A stretch of DNA of 64,000 nt from Poecilobothrus nobilitatus (lineage: Eukaryota; Arthropoda; Insecta; Diptera; Dolichopodidae): assembly GCA_947095535.1 (NCBI GenBank), contig OX352772.1, positions 54,331,445 through 54,395,444 on the forward strand, in the 5' to 3' direction. Shown one piece after another: positions 1 to 11,282 of the stretch. Made by a program: the position numbers and the translations under genes. Each line of letters begins with the position of its first letter. Within the stretch, counting starts at the first letter, position 1. The notes beneath the pieces were generated by a model. The model saw only the letters and a program-made list of their open reading frames with translations, did no database searches and had not been told where the DNA came from.

Positions 1-1003
1 CATTATAAACCATTAAAACAAAATATCAAACATTGAACAACAAAAGAAACATACACCAGAATTTTCCTTTCAATTCTTTGTTCTTTTTACTACAAGTATA
101 GACATTACCATTTTGCATGTATTACTATTTTTTATTATTGTTGTTTTTTTTTTCTACTGTTAGTTGCTGAAGGTTAAATCAAAAGTCAAATTAAAAAAAG
201 AAAAAAAACTATTTTTTTTTTGATGCAATACCATTTGTTATTTTAATTTTTATTTTTTTTTTTTTTTGTTTTAAGTTAATAGCAAGCAAAGCAAATGATG
301 GCAAGTGCTATTTTTCACACAACAAAAGTGATGTACGTGAATATGTATACATATACATATATAAACTAAATACTTATATTTTTGGCAATATACTATATCA
401 TAGAAGCTTTTCATTATTTAAAAAGCTTTTTTATTTACAAAAATTAAAAAGAATTAAATTATTTTAGCTTTAAACAATACAAATAAATTATAAGGTGTGT
501 TACGCAATGGCAACGTTCTAATTCGATTGTAATCAAATTAATAAAATTTGCCTAACAGTAGATCTGAGATTGACACTTTCATTTTTCTTATTTTTGAAAA
601 TTTAATCTCTTTAAATGATCAGATTCCTGTGCTTCTTTTTAATAATTACAAAACAAGACTTCTATTGTATCGCTGGACTTTTAAAAGTTAAAATACTACA
701 CTACACAGTTCAGAATTGAAAGTTTCACAAATTATTTATTTACAATTATTTGGCATTAACTTAATCTCGACTTAGTTTAAATTTGACCATAAATGAGATG
801 TAAGAAAAACGAAAAAATATTTTCTTTCTAAAATTCTTTTGGGAGTTAGAGAGCCTGTGTTACTATTATTAGTAATAAATAAATAATATCTAAGTTTAAA
901 TGAAATTATTAATCAATTAAGAGATTAAGACAATTAAAATGGCAATACTGAAAAAATTAAAAATGGTCAACTATTTGAAATAATGGAATAATATAAGAAT
1001 GGC
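1..1003. other. A+T-rich non-coding stretch
   Basis: I see no gene here. The stretch holds T- and A-homopolymers, a short 8-bp hairpin around 403-428 (AAGCTTTT paired with AAAAGCTT) and a near-palindrome around 521-540. No open frame of useful length or composition is present on either strand. Confidence 0.8.
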
Positions 1004-1124
1004 TCGAATGCATAAAATTGTGCTTGACTTCAAATCTGATCTTTTCAAACAAAAACTAAGTTTGAACTCAGATTTTTGTTTGAAACAGTGAGATTTGAGT
1101 TTAAGCTCAGTTTTATGCATTCGA
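1004..1124. repeat. 121-bp long imperfect hairpin
   Basis: Two 52-base arms, 1004-1055 and 1073-1124, are inverted copies separated by a 17-base loop (1056-1072). About 43 of 52 positions pair as Watson-Crick. The outer 14 bases (starting TCGAATGCAT) and the inner 13 bases (ending in AAACAAAAA) are perfect. A transcript of either strand would fold into a long stem with internal bulges, comparable in size to an insect pre-miRNA or a foldback MITE. No target-site duplication is obvious, so I cannot choose between a hairpin RNA locus and a small foldback transposon. Confidence 0.7.
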
Positions 1125-1748
1125 CCCTATATTTCACTTAAGAAAATAATTTTTTTTTTCTTGTTATTTTCAATTACACCTAACCTAACAAAGTGATAAA
1201 CAAGTAATTTTTTTTGTCAATGTATTAAGCTAAACTTTATTAAATTTCCTGGAATTTCACTCACGATAAGCACTCAATTCCATTCATTTAAGTTATAAGA
1301 GTTATACAGAACTAATTCTTGAGATTTTATTCTTTTTAGTCTCACCACAATTTTACATATGTTAATCAAGCAGTTGTTTAGCTTCACTATTAATATGATT
1401 ATGTAGGTGATTACTGTATTTTTAAGTACATATTTTACCTATCTCATAGACTATTTCAATTTTTAGATCTGTGTGAATCTACATTTCTTATAAACCAAGG
1501 TGCTTTAACAGATTGTCTTATAATATTAATACTTTATTTTGAAGCCTTTTTATACTTTGTATTTAACTTATTTTAGCACATCCCCCGAGTTGTATACCAT
1601 AATTTCATAAATCTAATAAATCTTGCGTCTTTTACTAAAGTAATATATAAGTGAATTGTTACTTATGTCATTCATTTAAGTAATAACAGAAAAACATACA
1701 TATATAATTTTCATCTATATAAATTAAATCAACAATTTAAAAGAAAAT
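1125..1748. other. A+T-rich non-coding stretch
   Basis: No gene or recognisable repeat. Two CCTAAC units near 1180 are too few to be telomeric. Confidence 0.75.
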
Positions 1749-1815
1749 CCGGGATCTCGGTGGACGAGTAACTAAATTCAAGATTTTAAAGTAGACGGAG
1801 TGCAAGTTGAAAATT
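1749..1815 (+). repeat. Degenerate 5' fragment of SINE-A
   Basis: The bases from 1749 (GGGATCTCGGTGG) followed by an AGTAAC block match the tRNA-like head of SINE-A seen intact at 54432. Further on, a GTAGACGGAGTG..GTTGAAA block resembles the region leading into box B. The rest of the SINE is missing. This is an old, decayed fragment and the call rests on short matches. Confidence 0.45.
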
Positions 1816-2344
1816 TTTTTTTAAGTGAAAGGAAAATTACTGAAAAATCTCTTCTTCCTACCAAATATAGGGTAATATAATTAAAATAAATAATATTACT
1901 GTATAAATTAAAAATAGTATTCAACCTATAATGGACTTAGTAGTTGATGGTTACATTATGCTTCCTTTGTGATTTAAAATCCTAATATCAATACATATAT
2001 ATGTACTAATAAAAGAAAATATTTTTTTCTATTATTCAATTTTCATTAACTTTACGACATTTTATTCGACAATTAATGAAAAATCATTATATTATTACTT
2101 TTACTTCCACTCTTATCTTATATTTCAAAAAAGAACACTTAAGAATATTATGGGTTTATTTTAAACAACAAGTCATTGAAGATTTGACACTCAAACTCTA
2201 TTTTAAATAAAATTAAGTAAAAGTATTTGTCATTTCTGTTCATTCATTATACCTGTACAAACATATTTGAAGGATATAATAAATTTTCAATTACGTTTAC
2301 GATACCTTAAAGGAAACAAGATACATACATACATATAAAAATAT
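1816..2344. other. A+T-rich non-coding stretch
   Basis: I see nothing beyond simple A/T tracts and a (TACA)n run near 2321-2336. Confidence 0.75.
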
Positions 2345-2740
2345 AGCTAAGTTTGAAATTTTTTCAAAAAAAATTTAACTTTTATTCGACCACCAACTTT
2401 TTAGTCTAACGCAACAGGTTCGGGTAGCTGTGCAATTTATATCCTCATACATATCTTAGTCATTAATAAAGCCTGACCTTATTGAATTTTTATAACAGAT
2501 GATCAAGTATAACGGAAATAACTTTAGTAAAATTTGGTTTGTCTAATACCACAGCATCAATCAGCTGTCATACAATTCCGAATTTTATATAAATATATAT
2601 CAGAACTTAATCAAGTTAGATATATAAAATTTTGTAAAAGATATGACTAAATTTTATAGACCATAATATATTATATGATCATGCGGGTATCCTACAGTTG
2701 ACACAATCAAATTTACACTCTCTTCCATATTTTCTTTTTT
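2345..2740 (+). mobile_element. Helentron/DINE-like element, 5'-truncated 3' part
   Basis: Around 2417-2435 the motif GGTTCGGGTAGCTG matches, in this orientation, the repeat unit of the 58.8-63.2 kb array (there on the minus strand). The 3' end is recognisable: CATGCGGGTATC at 2680-2691 corresponds to the subterminal inverted repeat, followed by a GTTGACACA block and a TTACACTCTCTTCC tail like the 3' terminus of the large copy. Only about one array unit is left and no 5' end with a GTCC microsatellite is visible. Divergence is high, so this is an old copy. Confidence 0.6.
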
Positions 2741-4476
2741 TTTTTGTGTTTTTCCTTGTTCGAAGGTTAATCGTTGTTTCACCCCTCGTAATATTACTGG
2801 TTATTTAGGGAGTTTTTTTTTATAATATATATTTTCTGAGTAAACTCTGAGTAAAAATAGCTTTTTATTATTTTTATTTAATTCTTTATGATTTTTTTTT
2901 TTATATATAATGGGTTAGTATTTAAGAACAGACAATGGTTGCGTGCTAATTCTAATACAGCACAAAAAAATATACAGAAAAAAAAAAAATAGAACTTATC
3001 CCGTCTAACAAAAAATTTATTTGCTAATTTTACGCCATCAAAATATTATTTTTATTGCACAACTGTCTAGTGTCTGTGAATTTTTTTTTGTGTTATTTTA
3101 TTATTTATTTAATTTTTATTTATTTATTTTTTTTTCATTATTTCAGACCTCAGACAACAAAAAACTTTTTTTTTTTCATTTCAAATTTAAATTTATATTA
3201 TAAATCCAAGTTTTAAAGCTTTTACCAAATTCTTTTGAAATACATTCGAAAAAGTGTGTTTATATACTACTGTAGATACTACCTATTTATATTAAGCTTA
3301 AAATTTAGTCAAAAAAAATTTTTTTTTTCGTTTTTTTTTTTTTTTTACTTTTAAGTTCAGGTTCAAGGTAAATGAGCTCACGATTAAACTGTTAAATTTT
3401 GTTTAAAATCCAAAAAAAAAAAAAAAAAAAAAAAAAAAGCTTCTATTAGTATTTGTTTGAAAACATAAGTTTATGTATTAGTATTTACTAATACAATATT
3501 ATAGTGATAAAAATTAATTTCAAAATATGTAGACTATATAGGTATTAAAAATTTTGTGTAGTTTTTTTCAAGGTCTATACAAAAACAAAATACTAAGCTT
3601 TTAAAGAATAAACATAAGTTTCAAATATTATGTTTTTTGAAATATTTTATAGAATAATTAGATTTTTTTTTTACAAAATCAAAAAAAAAGACATAAAATC
3701 TAAATCGAATACCTACTGAAAGTTCGGAATTTAATCTATATAGATTTAACCTTTTATTCCTACTTCAAGATGAAGATCTTATTCTGTGGGCTTTAAAACT
3801 GAAACGTTAAGGATCTATGAATTAGAACAAAATAACTGGTTGTTTTAAAATAGTAGAAAGGAAATAAAAGCTATATTAAATAAAATGCATCTAAGCTAAG
3901 ATTAGAGTATAGATAAGTAATTTAAAGAAATTCCAATAAATTTGAAATCAAAAAATTCAGATCATAAATATCTGAACTTTACTTAAAGAAATTAGCGTTG
4001 CTTTCTTTCAAAATAAATCTCGAATCAAAAGACTGTCCAAAATCGGAATGTATATAGAAGAATATGTACTAAAAATATGCTGGTCTGCGAGAATTATTAC
4101 TATTGAATAGTTGAAATATGAGTAAATTAGATATAAACTTATCTTCGACAAAATATTTTAAAACAGTACCTATACCTACCTTATAGATTCATGTATGCGG
4201 TCGGTAAAAATGCCCAAATATTCAAATCTTACCCGTCAAGAAAACATAAATAGAAGAATCGGCCAAGAGGCTAGAAAGAGATTTCTATGAAATAAATAAC
4301 CTTTAAATACAGTAATGTTATATACTTATATTAAATTAGAATCGTCAAATCGACTTTCACAGATGTCATGTAAATCAATAGAAAATATAACATTTCTTAA
4401 ATAATTATTGAATTTTGCAGTTTTTCCACACATTTCTATTACAAGTATTAGTTAAATTTTGGAGCTCATTTATACA
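2741..4476. other. A+T-rich non-coding stretch with A27 homopolymer
   Basis: No gene. Long A and T tracts dominate, including an uninterrupted run of 27 A at 3412-3438. The only open frame of note (60 codons from 3021) is almost entirely Phe/Tyr/Leu/Ile and Lys from T/A tracts and is not credible as a protein. Confidence 0.8.
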
Positions 4477-5735
4477 TTTTTTTTTTTTACACGCTAACTA
4501 AACACTAGGAACTAGTTCCTGTATACATAATATGTAGTTTTAGTTAAATGGGAGGGAAGTAGGGTATTAAGGGGGAATTAAGAGATAGATTGGAAATGAA
4601 CCTATAAAGGTTTGTTTTGAATTTTCGTAAATTGTAGAATGAAAAGTTATTAACAGAGGGGAATACAGGAGATAGAAGCAAGTTCCACATCCTCACAACA
4701 AATGAGTTTCCATACCCAGTTTTAAACCTTCTGGGGATTTCCACTATGTAGAAATGAGCATTTCAAGCCTCTCTAGTGTTACATTGAAATTGTTTGAGGG
4801 GAGGCATAAGAAATTGCTCCAATATTTCGACGAGTGTTAAGAGGAGTAAATGATATTTGCTCGACAGGATCGCCAATTAGGAGTAAGGCGCGATTTTGGA
4901 TTTTGTCAAGGTAACTCAAAGAAGTTTGGGATGCGCCAGTCCAAATGTGGGCATTGTACTCCATCTTAGATCGAATGTAAGCTTTGTATATATTAGACAG
5001 ATCCCTTGGAGAGAAGAATTTTTTACAACGGAACAAAAAATCCTAACATTTAGCAGCGGTTTTAGCTATATCAAAAATATGCTCATTCCATTCCATTTTT
5101 TAATTTAGCTGAATGCCTAAAATATTTGAACTTTCTGGTCTAACTATTTTAGGCATGCAACTATTTGGTCAAATTGATTTCTTTTACAAGAAATAAAACA
5201 GCTTTGAGTTTTTAAGGTGTTGAACTCAACTCTGTTTGCTTTACCCCAGTCAGCTATTTTAGTTAAGTTTTTCTTTTTTTTTATTTTTTTTTTTATTTTT
5301 TCCGTTTCTTTTTTTTTTTTTATAATCTTACTTGGTTAATCAGGCTGACCATCATATTTCATTTTAGACTGATTGCGGTAGAAGTGGCATTGAATTTCTT
5401 AAGGAAATCGTAGGATGCCACCAGAGTGCTGTCATCGGCGAAACTATGGATTGGATTGAGGGTAGACGAAAGTAAGCCATTGATAAAATTAAAAAAAAAT
5501 TGGAGATAAGGCAGCGCCATGTGGGACGCCAATATTAAAAGATTCTGACATGAAACTGTCGACAAGAACACGAATACAATGATTCGAGAGAAAATCCTCA
5601 ATCCATTTGCAAAAGGGATTACCTAAACAAATAGCTTGACATTTGTTCAAAAGGGCAGAATGCCATACTCGATCGAAGGCCTTTGAGATATCAACAAGCT
5701 AATATGTTTCTTAATCTTGAAAATTTCGAATAGAT
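4477..5735 (-). pseudogene. Non-LTR retrotransposon (CR1/Jockey-type) reverse transcriptase remnant
   Basis: Read on the minus strand, this is the 3' half of a LINE ORF2 broken by frameshifts and stops. Conceptual translation across frames shows RT motif A (DISKAFDRVWH, about 5693-5660), a motif B variant (GVPHGAALSP, where family members usually have GVPQGS; about 5530-5500) and motif C (FADDSTL, about 5450-5430). Downstream comes the thumb-side block typical of such elements (YIRSKMEYNAHIW then LDKIQNRA, about 4985-4885) and a C-terminal WN.LL..VFP..N block near 4680-4640. The reading ends at 4544, followed by a 3' UTR containing the palindrome AGGAACTAGTTCCT (4507-4520) and a poly(A) tail, seen as T12 at 4477-4488 on the plus strand. 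The element is 5'-truncated, as expected of incomplete target-primed reverse transcription, and cannot encode an active enzyme. Clade assignment by eye is tentative; non-LTR RT identity is firm. Confidence 0.88.
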
Positions 5736-7061
5736 GTTATTACACATCACCGGGAAGAAACATATAAGACATATAGGGAAACCTAACACTAAACTCTTAT
5801 CGAATAGATTCTCCTACGTTTTCAAATGCACTAAGGATTTAAACTATAGTGATTACTGACGCCAGCACTCATCAATAAAAAAAAAAATCATCACATCACT
5901 TTTGTATCACTCCATTTCGGAATTAGGATAGAAGGTTTTTTAGCAGGAATTAGGATAGAAGGTTTTTTTAAGAAAATATAATTATCAACAGTCTAGTATG
6001 TATTTATGATCGAAAAATTTACCTACTATTGAAACCTTTGTTTTAATTCTGGATCGAATATGCTTTGATACAACAAAAAAAGTAATTTATTTTAACATGA
6101 GTCTCTATAATCTTTTAAAAAAAAAAATGGTTTTTGTTAGATGAAACAAACCAGAAATATGACAGAAAAATGACAAGGTTGGATCAATCAGAATTAATAC
6201 AAATGATTAAATCTAAAAAAATCTAATTTCGAACAATCAAAATTGTACTATAGTAATTGAAATTCTTTGTTTAACTGGAAGAAATGATTCATTTGTTCAA
6301 AGATGTGTTAAAATAATGTATTATGATTGCATAGAATTTAAGCTCTTATAACCTTCAAACTAATGACATCCTCTCATTCAAAAATCTGGAAACTTTATAT
6401 GATTATAATTTTTGTTTTTTTTCAAATCAATTTTATTTAATCGAAATTTTATATTTTTTTTTTGTTTTTTATTAATTGACATTCAAAAGATCTCCACAAA
6501 ATAAAAAAAATGTAGGTACGGGGAAAAAAAAACGCATTTACTTCAATTCCTTCTGTTCACATTAATTTATTTATTTTTTTTATGATGTCCATTAATTCAC
6601 AAAGCACAAAGAATCAAAAAAAAGTTAATGATATTTTTTATGAAATCATTAATTAAAAAAAAAAGGAATAAAAAAAATGTATATACACAGAACTTAAAAG
6701 CTTTTCAAGTCATCCACTATTATTAATAATTTAACTTTTTAAAAAATAATTAAGAAAAAGTGACTTTTAAATTTTTTTTTTTTTTTGTGTTAAAGCAAAC
6801 ACTTGTGTAAAAAATTAAAATCCAAATTATTAAAATCAAATCATCAGCGAGTTGGCACTATAATTTAAATTAGACGAATTAGTGCAAAAATATAAAACTA
6901 TCCTAAAGAAAAATTAAAACTAATAAATAACTAACTAAGAAATTCCAATGAAATCAAAATTGCTGTTCCTTAAGGATTTACTGTTCCCTTATGAAATTGA
7001 CTAAACTTTATTAGTAAAGTTGGTCCTCCAGTTATACCTTCAGGGATTTATTTTTTTACAC
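5736..7061. other. A+T-rich non-coding stretch with 27-bp tandem duplication
   Basis: No gene. A local tandem duplication of 27 bases (starting GAATTAGGATAGAAGG) lies at 5920-5973. The rest is simple A/T-rich DNA. Confidence 0.75.
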
Positions 7062-7240
7062 CTAAAGGAGGTGAAAATCTTCAAAGACATCAAGAAAATC
7101 AAAACTTCCTTTTTATTGAGAGACTTTTACTCACTGCAGCCTGCACCCATCTTTCTATGCACCTAGAATATTGTGATAAATAGAAAATGTGATAATTAGA
7201 AATCATGATAGTGTCATCAGGATATTACTATATTTATACG
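7062..7240 (-). repeat. Degenerate R430 copy
   Basis: The order of short blocks (TAAAGGAGGTG, ATCTTCAAAGACATCAAG, GACTTTTACTCACTGC, CACCCATCTTTCTATGCA) follows the 3' part of the R430 copies at 9548 and 48511, with many substitutions. Its boundaries are uncertain. It would be the oldest or second-oldest copy in the window. Confidence 0.4.
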
Positions 7241-8040
7241 TACTACAGTCTGCTTCACCATTTCTCTTAATTTTTTCCTATATTCTATGATATTCATTCT
7301 CAATTTTTAAAATTCAGATTTTTCATATTATATGTTACGGTTTGTTGAGTTTCTTACATTGAAATGTGATTGTGTTATATCTACTTGAGTATTAATTTTT
7401 TATTAATTCATTCATTATTTCCTTAATAATTTTTTAAAGTCTTTGTAATAACTTTCTTGTGTCAAAAGTTTGTCCAGTATTTTTTCTTTTAAAAATCTTA
7501 AACTGTTCTCAACATGCGCGGTTAATATGTCATATATACATATTTCAATATTGAACGTATTGTAATATATTAAACGGCATATGCAATTTTTTTAGTACGT
7601 TTGGTTTCGTTTTAAAATTAAAATTTTCATATTTACATCGATTACTGTATGAACTTACATCCCTGTGGAAAAACTCCCTAAATTTTCCACAATTTATTTT
7701 TAAGTTAGTAAATATAGCTGTGATGATGCATCGCCCTGTCGTTGATTTAATTTTAAATTCCGATCCAAGTATGTTTTTAATTTTTCTGTGTAATAATTTA
7801 AGGTTAATAACACTGAAATAAATACAGTTATATTTTGTTCAACATAACATTTAAAATATTAACACAATTTAATATTAATATTATATCATTTTCATCACAT
7901 ATATACATATATACAGTAATTTTGACTGAAGTATAAATATATCTATAGACATCGCATAAATGTCTCATTTCATTCTTTTATCAATTATAAAACAGTAAAC
8001 CTCACTTTACACTATGTGTATTAAATCCCTTACACACTAT
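7241..8040. other. A+T-rich non-coding stretch
   Basis: I see no gene, recognisable repeat or structured element here. Confidence 0.75.
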
Positions 8041-8049
8041 GATGGACAC

Positions 8050-8190
8050 TCAAATGTGAAATCCAAAATGTCAAATCTCTAATGTCAATACTTCAAATGT
8101 CAAATGTCATTTTCAAAGCTTTTACACAATATGCTTTTATTTTTGAGTCGATCAAATGCATACTCAAATGTAAATCCGCATATTGTAAAA
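8050..8190. repeat. AATGTCAAAT degenerate repeats and 71-bp hairpin
   Basis: Between 8050 and 8112 the motif CAAATGTSAAAT and its variants recur about five times at irregular spacing. Next to it, 8120-8147 pairs imperfectly with 8162-8190 (TTTACACAATATGC against GCATATTGTAAA, and TTTTTGAGT against ACTCAAAT). A CTTACAC motif occurs near 8032 and its inverse GTGTAAG near 8195, which would fit the ends of a small decayed MITE, but I could not find a convincing target-site duplication. Confidence 0.35.
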
Positions 8191-9547
8191 TGGGTGTAAG
8201 ACACTGAAAGAGAAATTTTAAAAATTTTCTAAAATCAATAAAATAAAATAACTTAGCATTTAGACATTAATATTTCTTAACTGTTGCTTCAATATTCCTT
8301 CATTATTTTAAAAAAAATTTTTGAAAATGAAATTTTCCTCTTTTTTTTAATTTTTATTCATTATTTCTTCCATATTTCTTCCAAATTTCTTCATTATTTC
8401 TTTATTATATTCTGACATTTCTTAAACTTCCAAATTTCTCTAAAATTATAAACTATTTAAAATTTTTATATGAAACATAATTTTTATTTTATTACTAAAG
8501 GATATAATAATACAAAAACATATTATTATAAAAAGAATATTCAAAAGAAAATTAAAAATAAACAATAAAGTTCTTAATTCAAAATTCATAAAAGTGACAT
8601 TTCAAACCTATTTTTTGATTTTTTAAAAATATACGAAATAGGTGATGTCTAAGCGCTAATGCTTATTTTTTAAAAAAAAAAATAACAAAATAGTGAGAAA
8701 ATATGGAACAAAATGTGGATTGAAAACATTGAAGTCTAACCGCGGTGTAAATCTAATTTAAAATATACATACATACATACATAATATACATTATATAACC
8801 TAATAATATATTGCAGGAAACCCTATGATAATTAAAATTCGCATAATTCACTTAGTGCGCGATTTATTTCTTCATTTTCCGCAAAATATTTAATAACAAG
8901 TTTTACAAATGAATAATTTTAATTAATTAACATTTTTATAGTTACACGTTTTAAATTGAACGTTTATTAGTAAAACCTACACATAACAAAATTATACATA
9001 TATATATCAAAAATACACATATACCTATATATTAAAAAATTAATTTTAAACTAATATTTCTTTCTATTAATTCTATTTTTAACAATTTCTAGGTATATAA
9101 AGTCCCACAAACATCTATAAAATGTTAAAAAATAAAAAAAATTTATTAGAATCGTGATTTAATAAAAACTAAAATGATGCTTATTATCTTTTAATGAGAT
9201 TTATTGAATCTATTGAATATTGTAACTTGTTAAACAAAACTTTTGTTTATTGGATAATTAAATTAAACAAAAAATAAAATATATATTTTCTACGTATATA
9301 AATACGAATCTTAATTGAATATTCATTGAAAGTAATTATTGAATAATTACAGCGTGTTTTTTTTTTTATTATAATTTTATAAAACAAAAACAAAAATATA
9401 TCTCTTCTTTTTCATTTAATCGTAAAATAAATTCAGTAAAGAATAATTTAAATAAATAAAACCTATAACTTGAAATCATTAAATTTAAAACTGTATATTT
9501 ACATATATTACAATTTATTTTAGATGCTTATTTGTTTTTTTTTTTTT
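8191..9547. other. A+T-rich non-coding stretch
   Basis: No gene. It contains a (TACA)n run near 8766-8782. A TTTCTAG/GTATAT sequence near 9092 resembles a splice junction but is weak. Confidence 0.75.
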
Positions 9548-9800
9548 GTTTCTAAGGGAGGTGGGGTGTTGCAATCTTTTAAAGATATTCAAGAATACCC
9601 CCTTGATAGTGTTCGATTCTTACGGACTAAACGCACCTACTCCTTTAGATAATATAATGGGATGAAACTCTTAACTGCTAAAGCAATGCATGCAGTACAT
9701 TGACTAGAGAGTATAGCAACAGGAGAAGATAATATAAGAACGCGAAAACTGTTGCGATTGGGAAATGGGACTAAAAAGGGAATAATGAGTCCAACGTTTT
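9548..9800 (-). repeat. R430 copy, 5'-truncated
   Basis: On the minus strand this matches the 3' half of the R430 family: the terminal CCACCTCCCTTAG, a block with two mini-hairpins (CAAGAATACCCCCTTG; the GTCAG/CTGAC-type hairpin is degraded here), TTTCATCCCATTATAT, and the CTCTCTAGTCA..GTACTGCATGC region. The upstream (5') half present in the 13.7-kb copy is missing. Copies that share a 3' end but start at different 5' points suggest retroposition, though later deletion is possible. Confidence 0.7.
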
Positions 9801-10399
9801 TTTCCCGGACGTAGAGTAAGTGATAGTTAAATTGCAGACTTTTTAATGGAAAGAACTTGAATTTAAATCCGGATCTGATCATATATGCCATATATATGTA
9901 TATATAATATGTTTAATTGTAGTAGTTTAATCGAAAAATACTATAAATAGTTTATATCGTAATATAACAGAGTAATAGTTTATATCGTAATATATTATAA
10001 CTTTAGATCGTAATATAAAATAATTAATTCTTATATAAAATAATAGTTGGTGTAAGTATTTCAGTTTCATGGATTTATATAATAGATATACAATCGCTAA
10101 TTAAGAAATGTGCAAATATTGTATGAACAAATATGTTAATTTTCCTTTTAAAACTATATAAAATACTGTACATATACAATATATATATATAGAAATCGCT
10201 AGTCAAAATCAGTGTTGTTAACTGGTACAGTATAATATTGGCACTAAAATTTTTTACAGTCTTTTTTGATCCGGTCATTGTTTTATAACTTTGGCTATAT
10301 TCTCTCAATTCTAATGAGATATTTTATTCTCTCTTGTGTTTCTCCCACTATTCCTACTTTATCCCCTAATAGTTTGCACTGTGTAATGGCTTAGGAATA
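9801..10399. other. A+T-rich non-coding stretch
   Basis: No gene. Two or three tandem-like GTTTATATCGTAATATA blocks lie at about 9951-10020. The two minus-strand open frames of about 80 codons that overlap here have no recognisable features. Confidence 0.7.
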
Positions 10400-10505
10400 T
10401 GTAAGTAATCCACAATACGTAGTAATAGGTAGAGCACAATAGATTCACATCAAAAGGTCATTATGTTACTTATACCTAATAAAAAGAGATAATCTAATAT
10501 AAGGG
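10400..10505 (+). mobile_element. 3' UTR fragment of I-like LINE
   Basis: The sequence CCACAATACGTAGTAATAGG followed by a TTCACATCAAAAGGTCATTA block and an ATAATCTAATAT end matches the segment just downstream of the stop codon in the LINE remnants at 44340-44690 and 56715-57165. No coding part is left. It is a 5'-truncated or decayed 3' end. Confidence 0.6.
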
Positions 10506-11087
10506 ACGAAGAAATAAAAAGTGATGGTAGGAGATTTATAGTAAAACAAATTTTAAGAAAATTCGTGTCTAACACTTATATATTGTTTTAAGCTCTTAAA
10601 AGTTTTGACTTATATTTCGCTAATGCTGTCATGAATTATATATTACAATAAAAAAAAATTTAACTATACAATTTTAATTTAATATAAAAGATATATTGAA
10701 ATTATACATATATTTTCCTTTTAACTTACATTTTATTTTGTTTTTTTCTTTTCAGGTAATTTTTCTTAAAATCTAAATGAAATGTTCACCAAAGGTATTT
10801 AAATTTACTCCTTTAAGAAAAAAAAAATTTTTTTTTAAATAATAGCAGTCCAAAACTCTTCGAAATCTTAAAATCATTTTATTTTTTTTTTGATATTAAA
10901 ACGTAGGTAAAATTCCACTACTCGAACTTTCTTATAAGAATTAAAAGTTCTCTTTAAATATCCGTATAAGTACATTTTTTTAATCTCGTAATCTCACTAC
11001 GTCAAGCAAATTTTTGATTCCACTTTGGAATTTTATTTAACCAAGTTCTACTGTAATTAATAATACTCTACTCTAATAAATGTTAAT
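10506..11087. other. A+T-rich non-coding stretch around a splice-like motif
   Basis: Apart from the AG/GTAAT junction listed separately at 10735-10765, I see only A/T tracts. Confidence 0.7.
10735..10765 (+). promoter_or_regulatory. Candidate recursive splice site (zero-length exon)
   Basis: A near-pure pyrimidine tract (TTTTGTTTTTTTCTTTTCAG) ends in AG at 10754-10755 and is followed directly by GTAATT. This joins a good 3' splice site to a plausible 5' splice site, as in ratchet points of large fly introns. The 5' half (GTAATT) is weaker than the GTAAGT consensus. A TTTTAACTTAC block upstream could serve as a branch point. In T-rich DNA a chance match is quite possible. Confidence 0.4.
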
Positions 11088-11282
11088 AGGGAACTTTCTG
11101 ACCTATTCGGTAAGAGCGTATAAAATATACTGTAAACTGCACTGAGGGAGTATGTATTCGAATCTCACACACGTCGTAATAATAATGTATCCTTACAACA
11201 TTTACAGCCACATTTGGAAAGAAAAAGTTATATAATTTCCGTGTCGCATTTATGTGGTAGCATAATAAACTAAAAAAAAGCC
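11088..11282 (+). repeat. SINE-A copy
   Basis: This is a tRNA-derived SINE. It has a decayed head (ACCTATTCGGTAAGAGCGTA where intact copies read GGCCTAGTGGGTAAGAGCGT, i.e. box A), a box-B-like TATTCGAATCTC, then CACACGTCGTAA, a CCTTACAACATTTACAGCCAC block, the GTGTCGCATTTATGTGG tail block and a short terminal A-run. Box A is mutated, so Pol III transcription is unlikely. Confidence 0.75.

Noticed and set aside
9061..9100. TTTCTAG/GTATAT as a further recursive splice site
   Set aside because: The pyrimidine tract is broken by purines and the donor is poor. Similar weak AG/GT pairs occur by chance at 18397, 26205, 33612 and 55236.
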